Source: Actinokineospora auranticolor (GTDB lineage: Bacteria; Actinomycetota; Actinomycetes; Mycobacteriales; Pseudonocardiaceae). From it: 64,000 bases of DNA. The stretch spans positions 124,001 to 188,000 of the forward strand of contig NZ_PTIX01000003.1 of NCBI RefSeq assembly GCF_002934265.1. The letters are read 5' to 3'. A model generated the notes under the pieces. That model made no database searches, was not told the DNA's origin, and worked only from the letters and a program-made list of their open reading frames with translations. The position numbers and the translations under genes were made by a program. This document shows positions 35,101 through 43,961 of the stretch, piece by piece (positions within the stretch are counted from its first letter, which is position 1; every line of letters starts with the position of its first letter).

Positions 35101-35258
35101 GGGGATCCTGCGGCGGTGGTGAGGGTGGCTGGGGAGGAACGTGTTGGGTGGGAGTGGGGGCGGGGTGGGGATCCTGCGGCGGTGGTGAGGGTGGCTGGGG
35201 AGAAATGCGTTAGGCGGGGGCCGGGGGTCCTGCGGCGGTTGTCTGGATGGTTGGGGAG
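35101..35258. repeat. G-rich tandem repeat
   Basis: The 36-bp unit starting GGGGATCCTGCGGCGGTGGT recurs exactly at 35101 and 35167 (period 66) and in changed form at 35223. The reverse-complement core ACCGCCGCAGGATCCC is part of the flank shared with copy C. Confidence 0.65.
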
Positions 35259-35440
35259 AGAAGAGAAGGCGGCGGGGTGGGCCTTCTGTTGCGGTTGCGG
35301 GCGGGTCTGGTACCGCCCGCGTTGGGGTGAGGGTTGGGCTTCGGGGTGGCGGTTGCCGGGGTGGCTGGGGCGATAGAGAAGTAGGTGGGGTGGGTTCTAC
35401 CTGGCGTGGTCGGGGTGGAGTGCTTGGGGTGTAAAGACAC

Positions 35441-35470
35441 GAACGCCCCCGGCCTGGGCCGGGGGCGTTC
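35441..35470 (-). terminator. Terminator of the secreted serine protease gene
   Basis: A perfect 14-bp stem (35441-35454 with 35457-35470) lies 78 bases after the stop of the minus-strand protease gene; TGTCTTTA follows on that strand. Confidence 0.75.
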
Positions 35471-35547
35471 ATGGTGTGTACAGCCAGTCAGCGTGAATCA
35501 GTTCATGGGTGCTCGATTCGGTTGTGTGGTGCTGTTGTTGGTTTTGC

Positions 35548-37218
35548 TCAGCCGTTGAGGGAGAGGGTCCAGCTGTTGAGGTAGCCGGTGTCCGCCTTGT
35601 AGTAGTCGCGGGCCTGGAGCTTCCAGACGCCGTTCCTGGCCTTGGCGGAGAGGTTGACCGTGTAGGTCTCCTTGATGTTGTCCGCCGAGTCCGTGGTGGA
35701 CACGCTCTTCAGCTTGTAGATCGTGCCGTCCGGGGCGATCAGGTCGATGCCGACGTCACCGCGGAAGGTGTGGGTGAAGTCGACGGTCACCTTGCTGGTG
35801 GCCGACGCGTTGCCGGTGCAGCCGCTGATGGTGATCGCGCTGGTGATGGCGGAGCCGCCGTCCGGGAGGACGACCTTGCCGACGTTGCTCACCGGGGCGC
35901 AGGTCGCCGGGGTGGGCGTGGGCGTCGGGGTGGGGGTCGGGGTGGTCGGCTTCGGAGTCGGGGTGGGGGTCGGCGTCGGGGTCGGCGTGGGGGTGGGCGT
36001 TGGCGTGGCGGTCGGGGCCACCAGCTGCAGCAGCTTGTTCGGCGAGCTGGTGCCCGGGTTGGTCACCTTGTTCGCCACCGCCGCGTTCACCAGCGCGGTG
36101 CTCACCTGGGCCGGGGTCGCGTTCGGGTTGGCCGACAGGTACAGCGCGGCCGCGCCCGCCACGTGCGGGGACGCCATCGACGTGCCGCTGATGGTGTTCT
36201 TCGCGGTGGTGCCACCGATCCACGCCGAGGTGATCGCGTCACCGGGGGCGAAGATGTCGGTGCAGCGGCCGTAGTTCGAGTAGCTGGCGCGCGCGTCGGT
36301 CTTGGTGGTGGCACCGACGGTGATGGCCTCCGCGACGCGGGCCGGGGAGTAGTTGCAGGCGTCCGCGTTGGAGTTGCCCGCGGCCACGGCGTAGGTCACG
36401 CCCGCCACGATCGAGCGCTGCACGGCCTGGTCCAGCGCCACCGAGGACGCGCCGCCGAGGCTCATGTTGGCGACGGCGGGCTTGACGCGGTTCGCGGTCA
36501 CCCACTCCACACCGGCGATGACGCCGGAGGTGGTGCCGGAGCCGTTGCAGTCCAGCACGCGCACGCCGATCAGCTTGACGCCCTTGGCCACACCGTAGGT
36601 GGTGCCGCCGATGGTGCCCGCCACGTGCGTGCCGTGGCCGTTGCAGTCGGTCGCGTCGTTGTCGTTGTCGACCTTGTCGGTGCCGCTGACCGCGCGCCCG
36701 CCGAAGTCGGAGTTGGTCAGGTTGATGCCGGTGTCGATGACGTAGACGTTCACGTTCGACGCGGTCGTCGGGTAGGTGTACTTGGCGTTGAGCGGCAGCG
36801 ACGCCTGGTCGATGCGGTCCACGCCCCACGACGGCGGGTTGGTCTGGTCGCCCGTGGCCACCAGCTTCTGGTCGGCCTCGACGTAGGCCACGGCCGGGTC
36901 GGCCGCGGTCCACTTGGCCTGCTGCAACGTCATCGTCGCCGAGTAGCCCTTGACCGCGTTGGCGAAGCGCTGCTTCACCTTGCCGCCGTGCTTGCTGGTG
37001 AGGCTGTCGGAGGTCGAGGTGGTCGGTGCCACCCCGTCCTTGTAGACGACGATGTAGCTGCCGGGGACCGTGGTGGACAGGTTGGTGCCGAGCACCGGAC
37101 CCTCCGCCGCGTTCGCCGAGTTGGACAGGGCCAGGCCCAGTCCGGCAGCGCCCAGCGCGGCGACCGCCACGGTGACACCGCTGATTCGCCGCATCCGTGC
37201 GGCGCGAGACATACCCAT
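35548..37218 (-). CDS. Secreted kexin-like subtilase (S8) with P domain
   Basis: 556 residues. ATG 37218 lies 8 bases after GGAG; codons further upstream are not protein-like. Layout: signal peptide (1-37, ANA cut), inhibitor I9 propeptide ([11 protein letters not shown], 52-115), subtilisin domain with D162 (VIDTGI), H195 (NGHGTHVAG), N282 and S347 ([11 protein letters not shown]), a Thr-Pro repeat linker (about 402-440), and a C-terminal P/Homo B domain, the fold that stabilises proprotein convertases. It should act outside the cell after self-cleavage. The substrate is unknown. It is alone in its transcription unit and lies just outside the ESX locus. Confidence 0.93.
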   Translation of the reverse strand: MGMSRAARMRRISGVTVAVAALGAAGLGLALSNSANAAEGPVLGTNLSTTVPGSYIVVYKDGVAPTTSTSDSLTSKHGGKVKQRFANAVKGYSATMTLQQAKWTAADPAVAYVEADQKLVATGDQTNPPSWGVDRIDQASLPLNAKYTYPTTASNVNVYVIDTGINLTNSDFGGRAVSGTDKVDNDNDATDCNGHGTHVAGTIGGTTYGVAKGVKLIGVRVLDCNGSGTTSGVIAGVEWVTANRVKPAVANMSLGGASSVALDQAVQRSIVAGVTYAVAAGNSNADACNYSPARVAEAITVGATTKTDARASYSNYGRCTDIFAPGDAITSAWIGGTTAKNTISGTSMASPHVAGAAALYLSANPNATPAQVSTALVNAAVANKVTNPGTSSPNKLLQLVAPTATPTPTPTPTPTPTPTPTPKPTTPTPTPTPTPTPATCAPVSNVGKVVLPDGGSAITSAITISGCTGNASATSKVTVDFTHTFRGDVGIDLIAPDGTIYKLKSVSTTDSADNIKETYTVNLSAKARNGVWKLQARDYYKADTGYLNSWTLSLNG

Positions 37219-37562
37219 TCCTTGGTCTCCTTCGCAGGGGGACACTCGTGGGCCCTGCGAACCCGTGCACCGCGGCGGTCGGAGATGGAGTGACGCGAGT
37301 CGCGTCACCCACACATCCAACCGCCGCGTTACGCCGCGATCGGGGGACCCGTGGTGTGCCTGAGAACGAACAGTGCGGAGTGCTTTCCGAGATGCGCACC
37401 CCGCTCGGGTTCCGCTGTTCGGCCGATCGGGTGTACTCCTGAGGGATTAATCGTCACTCAGGTGAGAAATCACCGAAGTCAGTCCAGACCAGTACCGAGC
37501 GTCAACCACCCCGGGCGAACGGTGGTCGGCCGGGTACCCGGCGCGACCGGTGGGGCAGAGGC
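37219..37562. other. Protease upstream region
   Basis: No gene seen. On the minus strand GAAGGAG supports the protease start. CCTGAG (37438-37443) and CTCAGG (37457-37462) form an inverted repeat around an AT-richer GGATTAATC, a possible operator or promoter area for the protease. Confidence 0.35.
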
Positions 37563-37597
37563 GACGGCGGCCGCACCCATCGGGTGCGACCGCCGTC
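37563..37597 (-). terminator. Terminator of the eccE transcription unit
   Basis: A 16-bp stem with one mismatch (37563-37578 with 37582-37597) and an ATC loop, 90 bases after the end of the minus-strand gene at 37687. Confidence 0.7.
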
Positions 37598-37686
37598 TGT
37601 GGGGAGCGGGTTATGACCTCCACCATGAAGCCCGCCCACCGTTGCCGTCTCGGGTGCCTGCCGAGTGCGAAGGAGGTGTACCCGGC

Positions 37687-38418
37687 TCAGTCGCCGCGGC
37701 GCACCGGGCCGAGGATCTGCTGCTCCTTCGCCGTGGACACCAGGCGCATCGTGCGCCACAGGTTCCGGCCGAGCGCGACCACCTGGTCGTCGGCCAGCGT
37801 GGTCAGCTGCTTGATCATGTGCGGCGGCAGCCGCCAGATCCGGGCCGCCAGCTGCGCCTGCCCGACCGGCAGCCGCTGCAGCAGGATCAGGTCCGCCGCG
37901 TTGGCGGTCGCCCCGGCCTGCGGGTGCATGTACGGCAGCACGTAGACCGTGGTCTGCCACGGCGACCGCGGCGGGAACAGCTCCTGCGGCGTCGGGCCGC
38001 CGTCGTGCACGACCAGCAGCGGGCTGTCCTCCGACGGCCGCGGCAGCTCCACCGGGCTCAACCGGCGGACCTGCACCAGCGGCGCGGGGCGGCCGTCCGG
38101 CCCGTTGCCCGCCGCCTTCTGCAGGACCTGCCACGACGCCGGGCGCCCGGTCGCGACGACCACCAGCGCGCCGACCGCCATCGCCCGCAGCGCCACCTGC
38201 CGGGCCAGGTACAGCCCGCCGACCAGCACGATCCTGGTCGGCACCGGGCGCAGCGCCGAGATCGTCAGCGGCTCGCCCTGCTGGCCCGAGCCCAGCACCA
38301 TGCCGCCGCGGTCACCCGACGGGCTCACCGCGTCCAGCATGTCCGGGGTGACCAGGAACTCCGGCGCGACCGCCGCGCCGCCGCCCCGGGTGTCCAGCAG
38401 CCTGCTCGACCCGCTCAT
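37687..38418 (-). CDS. ESX-associated protein of unknown function
   Basis: 243 residues, not recognised. It follows eccE by 22 bases on the same strand and is surely in its operon. No signal peptide or clear membrane helix; a hydrophobic stretch RIVLVGGLYLARQVALRAMAVGALVVVATG (about 62-91) looks like a buried beta-alpha unit. The C-terminal part (PPHMIKQLTTLADDQVVALGRNLWRTMRLV) is probably helical. Position suggests a cytosolic partner of the EccE part of the secretion complex; this is inference only. Confidence 0.75.
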   Translation of the reverse strand: MSGSSRLLDTRGGGAAVAPEFLVTPDMLDAVSPSGDRGGMVLGSGQQGEPLTISALRPVPTRIVLVGGLYLARQVALRAMAVGALVVVATGRPASWQVLQKAAGNGPDGRPAPLVQVRRLSPVELPRPSEDSPLLVVHDGGPTPQELFPPRSPWQTTVYVLPYMHPQAGATANAADLILLQRLPVGQAQLAARIWRLPPHMIKQLTTLADDQVVALGRNLWRTMRLVSTAKEQQILGPVRRGD

Positions 38419-38440
38419 GCCCCTACCCCCAGCAGTCCGC

Positions 38441-39919
38441 TCATGCCTGTCCTCCCAGCGGGAGCGTCGCGGCCAGCCCGGCCACCTGCAGACCGCGCAG
38501 CGGGGTGAGCGTCACGCCCAGGCGGTCGGAGATGGCGGTGAGCCGGTCGTCGGCGTGGTCCAGTTCCTCCGGGGTGCGCGCGCTGACCCGCACGAGGCTG
38601 CGCAGGCCGACCTGGCCGTCGTCGCTGCCCGGGGTCAGCGACATGGCGACCGTGGTGGACAGCGCGCGCACGCCGGTCAGCGCGTTGAGGCTGGTGGCGA
38701 CCTTGCCCTGGGGCCAGCCGGTGATCGCGTAGCTGGCGTGGCCGATGCCCGCCGCGGTCACCCCGCTCCAGCGCTCCCGCAGGCCGACGCGGTTGTTCGA
38801 GCCCGCGACCCCGGACAGCTCGGCCGCGGCGATGCCCGCCTTCAGCAGCTCGTCCGGGTCCAGCGGCCGGGTCGGCACGCCGCGCGACTCCAGCGCGTTG
38901 CGCACCCGCGACAGCGCGCCGATCAGCGCCCGGTGCGCGCCGACGACACCGCCGCCGCGCTCGCGCACCGCGGCCGGGCAGCGGCGCGGGTCGAGCCGGA
39001 CCGCCACCCAGGTGGTGCGCCGCGCCACCGCGGGCAGCGGGCCGAGCACCTCCAGGTAGGACGCCAGCGCGGGGGAGTTCGGCGGCAGCGCCGCGCTGCC
39101 GGGGTAGCAGTGCCAGATGACCTGGATCGCGTCGAGCACCACGCCCCGGTCCTCCAGGCACGGGGCCAGCGCGCCCAGCGGCAGGCTCGGCGTCGACCCG
39201 ACCTCGGTGACCAGCGCGGGCGCCGGGTCGACCAGCAGCACCGCGGTCCAGGTGCCCTCGTGCCAGGCCAGGCCGAGCGGCTTCTCCTCGTGGTCCTTGG
39301 CGTGCGCGACGACCAGGTCCGGCACGGCCAGCCGCAGCAGGCTCACCCGGGGGTCGTCCGGCCCGGTCACCGCGGAGGCGTCGGCCGCGGCCAGCTGCTC
39401 CATGGTGATCGTCTCGGCGGGCTTGCTGACCCGGGAGTGGGAGCGCAGCGCGTAGCGCGCAGTCAGCCCGATCCACTGGGTGAACCAGCGGCCCCGCCAG
39501 CGCAGCGCGGCCAGGATCAGCGCCACCCCGCCGATGCCGATCGAGACGTACTTGAGCTCCAGGTCGATCGCCAGCAGCACGAGCCCGATGGCGACACCGA
39601 CCTCCAGCACCACCAGGTTCGCCACGGGCAGCGCGCCCAGGCTCGCGCCCCGGTTGCGCCTGCGCGCCGACACCCGGGCGCGCGGCGCCGCGGGCGGCTG
39701 CGCACCGGCCGGGGGCCGGGTCGGCGGCTGGCCGGGCGGCGGACCGCCGGGACGACCGGGGCCACCAGGTCCACCGGGGCCACCAGGTCCACCAGGTCCA
39801 CCGCCGCGGCCGCCGGGCGGGGGGCCCGCCGGGCCACCGGGACCACCCGGGCCACCGGGTCGGGGCGGCTGACCGGGAGGGGGTGTGCGGCCGTGTCGTG
39901 GAGGAGTGGTCACCGACAT
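38441..39919 (-). CDS. eccE: Type VII secretion protein EccE
   Basis: 492 residues. A Gly/Pro-rich N-terminus (about 80 residues) leads to two membrane helices (VVLEVGVAIGLVLLAIDL and VSIGIGGVALILAAL) and a cytosolic domain of EccE type (ARYALRSHSR ... GLAWHEGTWTAVLLV). EccE sits at the edge of the ESX membrane complex. It is read divergently from eccB over 141 bases. ESX-4 of M. tuberculosis lacks eccE; here it is present. Confidence 0.88.
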   Translation of the reverse strand: MSVTTPPRHGRTPPPGQPPRPGGPGGPGGPAGPPPGGRGGGPGGPGGPGGPGGPGRPGGPPPGQPPTRPPAGAQPPAAPRARVSARRRNRGASLGALPVANLVVLEVGVAIGLVLLAIDLELKYVSIGIGGVALILAALRWRGRWFTQWIGLTARYALRSHSRVSKPAETITMEQLAAADASAVTGPDDPRVSLLRLAVPDLVVAHAKDHEEKPLGLAWHEGTWTAVLLVDPAPALVTEVGSTPSLPLGALAPCLEDRGVVLDAIQVIWHCYPGSAALPPNSPALASYLEVLGPLPAVARRTTWVAVRLDPRRCPAAVRERGGGVVGAHRALIGALSRVRNALESRGVPTRPLDPDELLKAGIAAAELSGVAGSNNRVGLRERWSGVTAAGIGHASYAITGWPQGKVATSLNALTGVRALSTTVAMSLTPGSDDGQVGLRSLVRVSARTPEELDHADDRLTAISDRLGVTLTPLRGLQVAGLAATLPLGGQA

Positions 39920-40006
39920 CCGCTCGTTCTCTTCCCCTCGATCAGTGCGCCTGGCTCATCCGCTGGGCCGTCCACGGGTTTGGTGGAGACCCACATGCGG
40001 CCGTCA

Positions 40007-40035
40007 CGGTACGGCTATCCTGCGGAACCGTACCG
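40007..40035. promoter_or_regulatory. Inverted repeat between eccE and eccB
   Basis: CGGTACGG (40007-40014) and CCGTACCG (40028-40035) are exact inverted repeats with a 13-base spacer, 26 bases before the eccB ATG and in the divergent eccE-eccB region. It may be an operator for both units (inference). Confidence 0.4.
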
Positions 40036-40060
40036 CGACGGGGAGAGCAGCAGGCCGAGA

Positions 40061-41692
40061 ATGCCATCAACACCGACTACGAAGTCACAGGTCCAGGCGT
40101 ACCGCTTCGTGCTGCGGAGGATGCAGTCCGCGCTCGTCCGCAAGGACGCGGTGATGCTCCACGACCCGATGCGCACGCACAGCCGCGCCACGGTCGTCGG
40201 GGTGTGCATCGCGGCGGTCGGCGTGCTCGGCTTCCTGGTGTACGGGCTGCTCAGCCCGGCGCCGAAACTCCCCGACCAGGCGGGCATCATCATCGCCAAG
40301 CCGTCGGGCGCGGTGTACGTGCTGCTGACCAACACCGAGAAGGGGAAGGTCCTCATCCCGACCTTCAACCTCGCCTCGGCCCGGCTGCTGATGCTGGCCC
40401 GGACCAACCCGGGCGCCCAGCAGCCCGGCAGCCAGACCCAGGGGTCGGCCACCGCGGCCGGGCCGACGGTCCCCGAGGTCATCCCCGACAGCCAGCTCGT
40501 CGACATCCCCCGCGACCGGCTCACCGGCATCCAGGACGGCCCGCAGCTGCTGCCCGAGCCCGCCCAGCGGATCGGCAGCAACTGGGCCGTGTGCGACGAG
40601 TACAAGCTGGACCCGAGCCTGGTCAACCAGGCCAGCGAGGACAAGATCGAGACCACGGTCGCGGGCGGGGTCAAGGACCTCGGGCCGGAGCTGGCCGACA
40701 ACGAGGCCCTGCTGGTGCGGTCCACGACCAAGAAGACGTACCTGGTCTACCGCACCCCGGCCACGGCGAACATCAAGAACGCCAACACCGTGCGCGCCGA
40801 GGTCGACATGTCCAAGGGCAACATGCGCTCCGCGCTGAACCTGCGCGAGGAGAACATCCGGCAGATCACCACCGGGCTGCTCAACGCCATCCCGGAGGCG
40901 CCGAAACTGGAGGCGCCGCTGATCCCCGGTCAGGGCTCGCCGAGCTCGGCCAACATCAACAACCTGCCCACGGGCTCGGTCGTGCAGGTCGAGCGCGCGG
41001 GTCGCACGGACTACTACGTGCTGCTGCGCGACGGTGTGCAGCAGATCAAGAAGACCACCGCGGACCTGATCCGCTTCACCGCCACCGCCGGTGGCGCCGA
41101 GATCACCCGGGTGCCGCCGGACAAGATCCCGGCCGTGGCGGGCCAGGGCACCATCGACGACCGCAGCTTCCCCGAGGTCGTGCCCGAGGCGCTGAGCCCG
41201 GTCAACTACCCGGTGGCCTGCCTCGGCTGGAGCGTGGTCGGCGACGGCCCGAACGCCGACCAGCACACCGAGGTGCACATCGGCACCAAACTGCCGCTGC
41301 CGACCAACGCCACCGGCAAGGCGGCGTCGATCGACATCAGCAGCCCCAGCGCCGACGGCCAGCGCCTCGAGCACTTCTACATGCCGCCCGGCCGCGCGGC
41401 GGTCGTGCGCGGCGCGACCTCGCGGCAGGACTTCCAGACCGGGCCGATCTACCTGATCTCCGACCGGGGCGTGAAGTTCGGCGTGCCGGACCAGCGGACC
41501 GCGGAGGCGCTGGGCCTGACCAACCAGCTGCCCGCCCCGGACGCCATCGTCCGGCTGCTGCCCAACGGCGCCTCGCTGAACACCCGCGACGTCCTGCAGA
41601 CCTACGACGTCGTCCCGGTCGCGGCGGGCCAGTTCCCGTCCACCACGGCCCAGGCGCCGCAGCCCGCCACCCAGCCGACGGGTGGGAACTGA
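40061..41692 (+). CDS. eccB: Type VII secretion protein EccB
   Basis: 543 residues. Short cytosolic N-terminus (TTKSQVQAYRFVLRRMQSALVRKDAVMLHDPMR), one membrane helix (44-64) and a large extracellular part, the standard EccB layout. The phrases RRMQSALVR and LHDPMR are diagnostic. A cysteine pair (C in WAVCDEY and VACLGWS) is conserved. The tail is Thr/Pro/Gln-rich. It is a core membrane component. Confidence 0.95.
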   Translation: MPSTPTTKSQVQAYRFVLRRMQSALVRKDAVMLHDPMRTHSRATVVGVCIAAVGVLGFLVYGLLSPAPKLPDQAGIIIAKPSGAVYVLLTNTEKGKVLIPTFNLASARLLMLARTNPGAQQPGSQTQGSATAAGPTVPEVIPDSQLVDIPRDRLTGIQDGPQLLPEPAQRIGSNWAVCDEYKLDPSLVNQASEDKIETTVAGGVKDLGPELADNEALLVRSTTKKTYLVYRTPATANIKNANTVRAEVDMSKGNMRSALNLREENIRQITTGLLNAIPEAPKLEAPLIPGQGSPSSANINNLPTGSVVQVERAGRTDYYVLLRDGVQQIKKTTADLIRFTATAGGAEITRVPPDKIPAVAGQGTIDDRSFPEVVPEALSPVNYPVACLGWSVVGDGPNADQHTEVHIGTKLPLPTNATGKAASIDISSPSADGQRLEHFYMPPGRAAVVRGATSRQDFQTGPIYLISDRGVKFGVPDQRTAEALGLTNQLPAPDAIVRLLPNGASLNTRDVLQTYDVVPVAAGQFPSTTAQAPQPATQPTGGN

Positions 41693-41712
41693 CCGCCGAT
41701 TGACGGACTTCG

Positions 41713-41738
41713 GGAACCGGACGCCTGCCACTACCGTC
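41713..41738 (+). promoter_or_regulatory. ECF-type promoter candidate
   Basis: GGAACC (41713-41718), 16 bases, CGTC (41735-41738), the pattern of extracytoplasmic-function sigma factor promoters. It lies 33 bases before the EspC-like gene. A similar GGAACC-N17-CGTC occurs at 56890-56916. Confidence 0.35.
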
Positions 41739-41770
41739 GAAGGGGCACCGCGAGCGGGGAGGGCCTAGCC

Positions 41771-42082
41771 ATGGCGATCGAGGTCGATCCGGCCTGGGTG
41801 GACGGGTACGCGCGCAAGGTGGCCGCCGCCGCGGACCAGCTGGGCCGCTGTGCCGAGGTCCTGCGCACGGCCCCCCTCACCGCCGAGTCCTTCGGGTCGC
41901 TCGGCCGCACGGTCCACCTCACCGACTCGTACGCGCGGGCCTCCGACGTGCTGCGCACCCAGCTCACGCGCGGGGTCGAGGCCCTGCACGCGGCGGCGAC
42001 CTCGCTGACCCAGGTCGCCGCGCACCACCAGGGCTCCGACGACGACGGCGCCCGGACCATCCGACGCAGCGGCCAGCTCTGA
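41771..42082 (+). CDS. EspC-like type VII secretion target
   Basis: 103 residues, all helical and alanine-rich, with IEVDPAWVDGYARKVAAAADQLGRCAEVL as N-terminal helix. It resembles the small EspC/ESX secretion-associated family, which pair with a larger substrate. GGGGAGGGCCTAGCC precedes the ATG. The next gene begins 11 bases after its stop and is the probable partner. Confidence 0.7.
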   Translation: MAIEVDPAWVDGYARKVAAAADQLGRCAEVLRTAPLTAESFGSLGRTVHLTDSYARASDVLRTQLTRGVEALHAAATSLTQVAAHHQGSDDDGARTIRRSGQL

Positions 42083-42093
42083 GGGGGCCTGTG

Positions 42094-43362
42094 ATGCGCG
42101 CGCAGTGGCAGGACGACTCGGACTGGCAACCGGCCGAGATCGACGTCGGCCGCTACTTCGAGGCCGACACCGGTGAGGCGGTGCTCGCCGAGTCGGCGCC
42201 GGTCGAGGCGTCGGCAGGCGCCGCCCACAGCCCGCGGGCGGGTGCCCCGAGCCTGGCCTCCGCCCAGCCCCCGGCCGACCAGGTGCCGACCGTGCAGGGC
42301 GGCCTGGACGGGCCGGACATCGAGGCCAACATCAGCTCGTACCTGGACTTCCTCACCCGCCTGTGCCGCGAGCTCGGCATGCCGGACCCGGTCGAGGAGT
42401 ACTTCGCGCCGGTCGTCGGCCGGTGGAGCGACATGCACGCCGAGGCGGAGCGGTGGCGCACCGTCGGCGCCGTGTCGGAGCTGGTCGTCAACGACCTCAC
42501 CCAGCCGCTCGGCGGCCTCGACGCGGCCTGGAAGGGCGCCGACGCCGACTCGTTCATCGGCTACATGGCCAAGGTCGGCCTGGCGGGCAACGACATGTCC
42601 GACGCCATGATCGCCATGGGCGAGGTGCTCGACGCGACCGCGGACGGGCTGCGCGAGATCGTCACCGAGATGGCCGGGCTGCTCGCCGAGGTCGCCGAGA
42701 CCGGCAAGCAGTCCACGTCCGGGCCCGGCCGCAACGACGACCGCACCCGCCAGTACCTCGACGCCGTGAACCGCCCGACCCGCGAGCTGTTCGAGGCGGT
42801 CCGGCAGGTCCTGGAGGCGCTGGTCCGGCTCTGCGACAGCCTCGACGGCTCGAAGGTGTTCGACACCGTCGCGATGGAGCACAAGTTCCCCGGGGAGAAC
42901 TGGGCGTTCGCCGAGGTCCCCGAGGTGACGGTGCCGAAGACTCCCGTGACCCCGCCGACCTCGGAGTCCGTCCCCGCGGGCGCGGGCTTCGAACCCTCCG
43001 GCGGCGGCGGGTTCGGTGGCGGTGGCGGTGGACTGGGTGGTGGCGGGATCGGCGCGGGCGCCGGGACCGGTGCCACGCCCACGCCGCCCCAGCCGGGCGG
43101 GTACGTCTCCGCCGGTGAGGCGCCGCCGAGCAGGCCCGGCGGTATGCCCGCGCCCCTGGCCGCCGCGGCGGAGTCGGGTGGCGGTCGCGGCGGCGGCGGC
43201 GGCATGATGGGTGGCATGCCCATGGGCGGGATGATGGGCGGCATGGGCCACGGTGCGGGTGGCAGCAACGAGCACAAGCCGCGCACCCGCGTCGCGGGGA
43301 ACCCGCAGGACATCTTCGGCAAGCCCGCCAAGTCGTCCCCGGCGGTCATCGGGGACAACTGA
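42094..43362 (+). CDS. WXG100-like ESX substrate with Gly/Met-rich tail
   Basis: 422 residues from ATG 42094 (GAGGGGG six bases before; GTG 42091 possible). The centre is a helical hairpin with the W-x-G turn in LDAAWKGADADSFIGYM, the mark of WXG100-type secreted proteins. From about residue 290 it becomes Gly/Pro-rich, then GGMMGGMPMGGMMGGMGHG, and ends in a conserved-looking RTRVAGNPQDIFGKPAKSS. No signal peptide. Likely secreted with the EspC-like protein through this ESX system; the function of the tail is unknown. Confidence 0.78.
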   Translation: MRAQWQDDSDWQPAEIDVGRYFEADTGEAVLAESAPVEASAGAAHSPRAGAPSLASAQPPADQVPTVQGGLDGPDIEANISSYLDFLTRLCRELGMPDPVEEYFAPVVGRWSDMHAEAERWRTVGAVSELVVNDLTQPLGGLDAAWKGADADSFIGYMAKVGLAGNDMSDAMIAMGEVLDATADGLREIVTEMAGLLAEVAETGKQSTSGPGRNDDRTRQYLDAVNRPTRELFEAVRQVLEALVRLCDSLDGSKVFDTVAMEHKFPGENWAFAEVPEVTVPKTPVTPPTSESVPAGAGFEPSGGGGFGGGGGGLGGGGIGAGAGTGATPTPPQPGGYVSAGEAPPSRPGGMPAPLAAAAESGGGRGGGGGMMGGMPMGGMMGGMGHGAGGSNEHKPRTRVAGNPQDIFGKPAKSSPAVIGDN

Positions 43363-43366
43363 GGCG

Positions 43367-43945
43367 TCAGACGACCGGCGGTCGGGTGAGGTCGAAGAGG
43401 TCGATCTGCTTCTCCTCGAACAGCGCTTCCAGCGCGTCCGGGCCGTTGGCGTCGAGGTAGTCGCGTTCACTGTCCGAGATGGGCACGACCATCAGCCACG
43501 CCACCGTCTTGTCCGGCAACTCCAGCGTGCCCGGATCGTCGCCCCACAGGAACGGCGACACGAAGAACAGGTGCGGCAGCGGGCTCTCCGGCGCGTACAT
43601 CCGCACCACTTCGGGGAAAACCGCACCCGGGGCGCAGAACCACTTGTCGTTGACGACGCAGAACGCCGCGGTGGACACCACGTTGGCGAAGAACTCGACC
43701 GAGCTGTCGCAGGCGCCGAGGATCTCCACGCGCGCCGGGTACTCCTCGCCGTCGAGCTCCAGCGGGTGGTCCGACAGGCCCAGCGTGGCGTACGAGGTCA
43801 CGCCGCCCGCCGGGCTGTCCGGGACTTCCAGGACGTCGACGGCGTTGCGCTCGTCGTCGTCGTAGAACCGCGTGACCGTCGGCCTGCCGCCGAACGCCGC
43901 GGCGGCGGCGCGGGCGATAGCCCGGTTGGACTCCGAGGCGGCCAC
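43367..43945 (-). CDS. SUFU-family immunity protein
   Basis: 192 residues. YATLGLSDHPLELDGEEYPARVEILGACDSSVEFFANVV and VSPFLWGDDPGTLELPDKTVAWLMVVPISDSERDYL match the bacterial suppressor-of-fused domain, widely found as immunity protein beside polymorphic toxins. GTG start 16 bases after the toxin gene upstream, so it is coexpressed. It should bind and block the GH-E toxin in the producer (inference from order and family). Confidence 0.85.
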   Translation of the reverse strand: MAASESNRAIARAAAAAFGGRPTVTRFYDDDERNAVDVLEVPDSPAGGVTSYATLGLSDHPLELDGEEYPARVEILGACDSSVEFFANVVSTAAFCVVNDKWFCAPGAVFPEVVRMYAPESPLPHLFFVSPFLWGDDPGTLELPDKTVAWLMVVPISDSERDYLDANGPDALEALFEEKQIDLFDLTRPPVV

Positions 43946-43961
43946 GGCTCAGCGACCCCCG

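Larger units (their letters stand above)
34302..35440. other. Repeat-rich gene-free region
   Basis: 1.1 kb between convergent genes with no supported gene. From left to right it holds three imperfect tandem units (34357-34620), palindromic element copies A and B, and a G-rich tandem repeat (35101-35258). The right half of the plus strand is strongly G-rich and the left half C-rich. Confidence 0.6.

Noticed and set aside
35101-35258. A CRISPR array
   Set aside because: Only two to three units with uneven period, no cas genes, and the between-unit sequence is G-rich repeat, not varied spacers.
34354-35376. Coding genes in the repeat region
   Set aside because: The open frames follow the palindromes and change frame between copies; composition is Pro/Arg or Gly/Trp-rich.
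35900-36010. A separate tandem repeat element
   Set aside because: It is the codon-level repeat of the Thr-Pro linker in the protease gene.
37219-37320. Longer start for the secreted protease at 37320
   Set aside because: The extra 34 residues would precede the signal peptide and lack a ribosome site, while 37218 has one.
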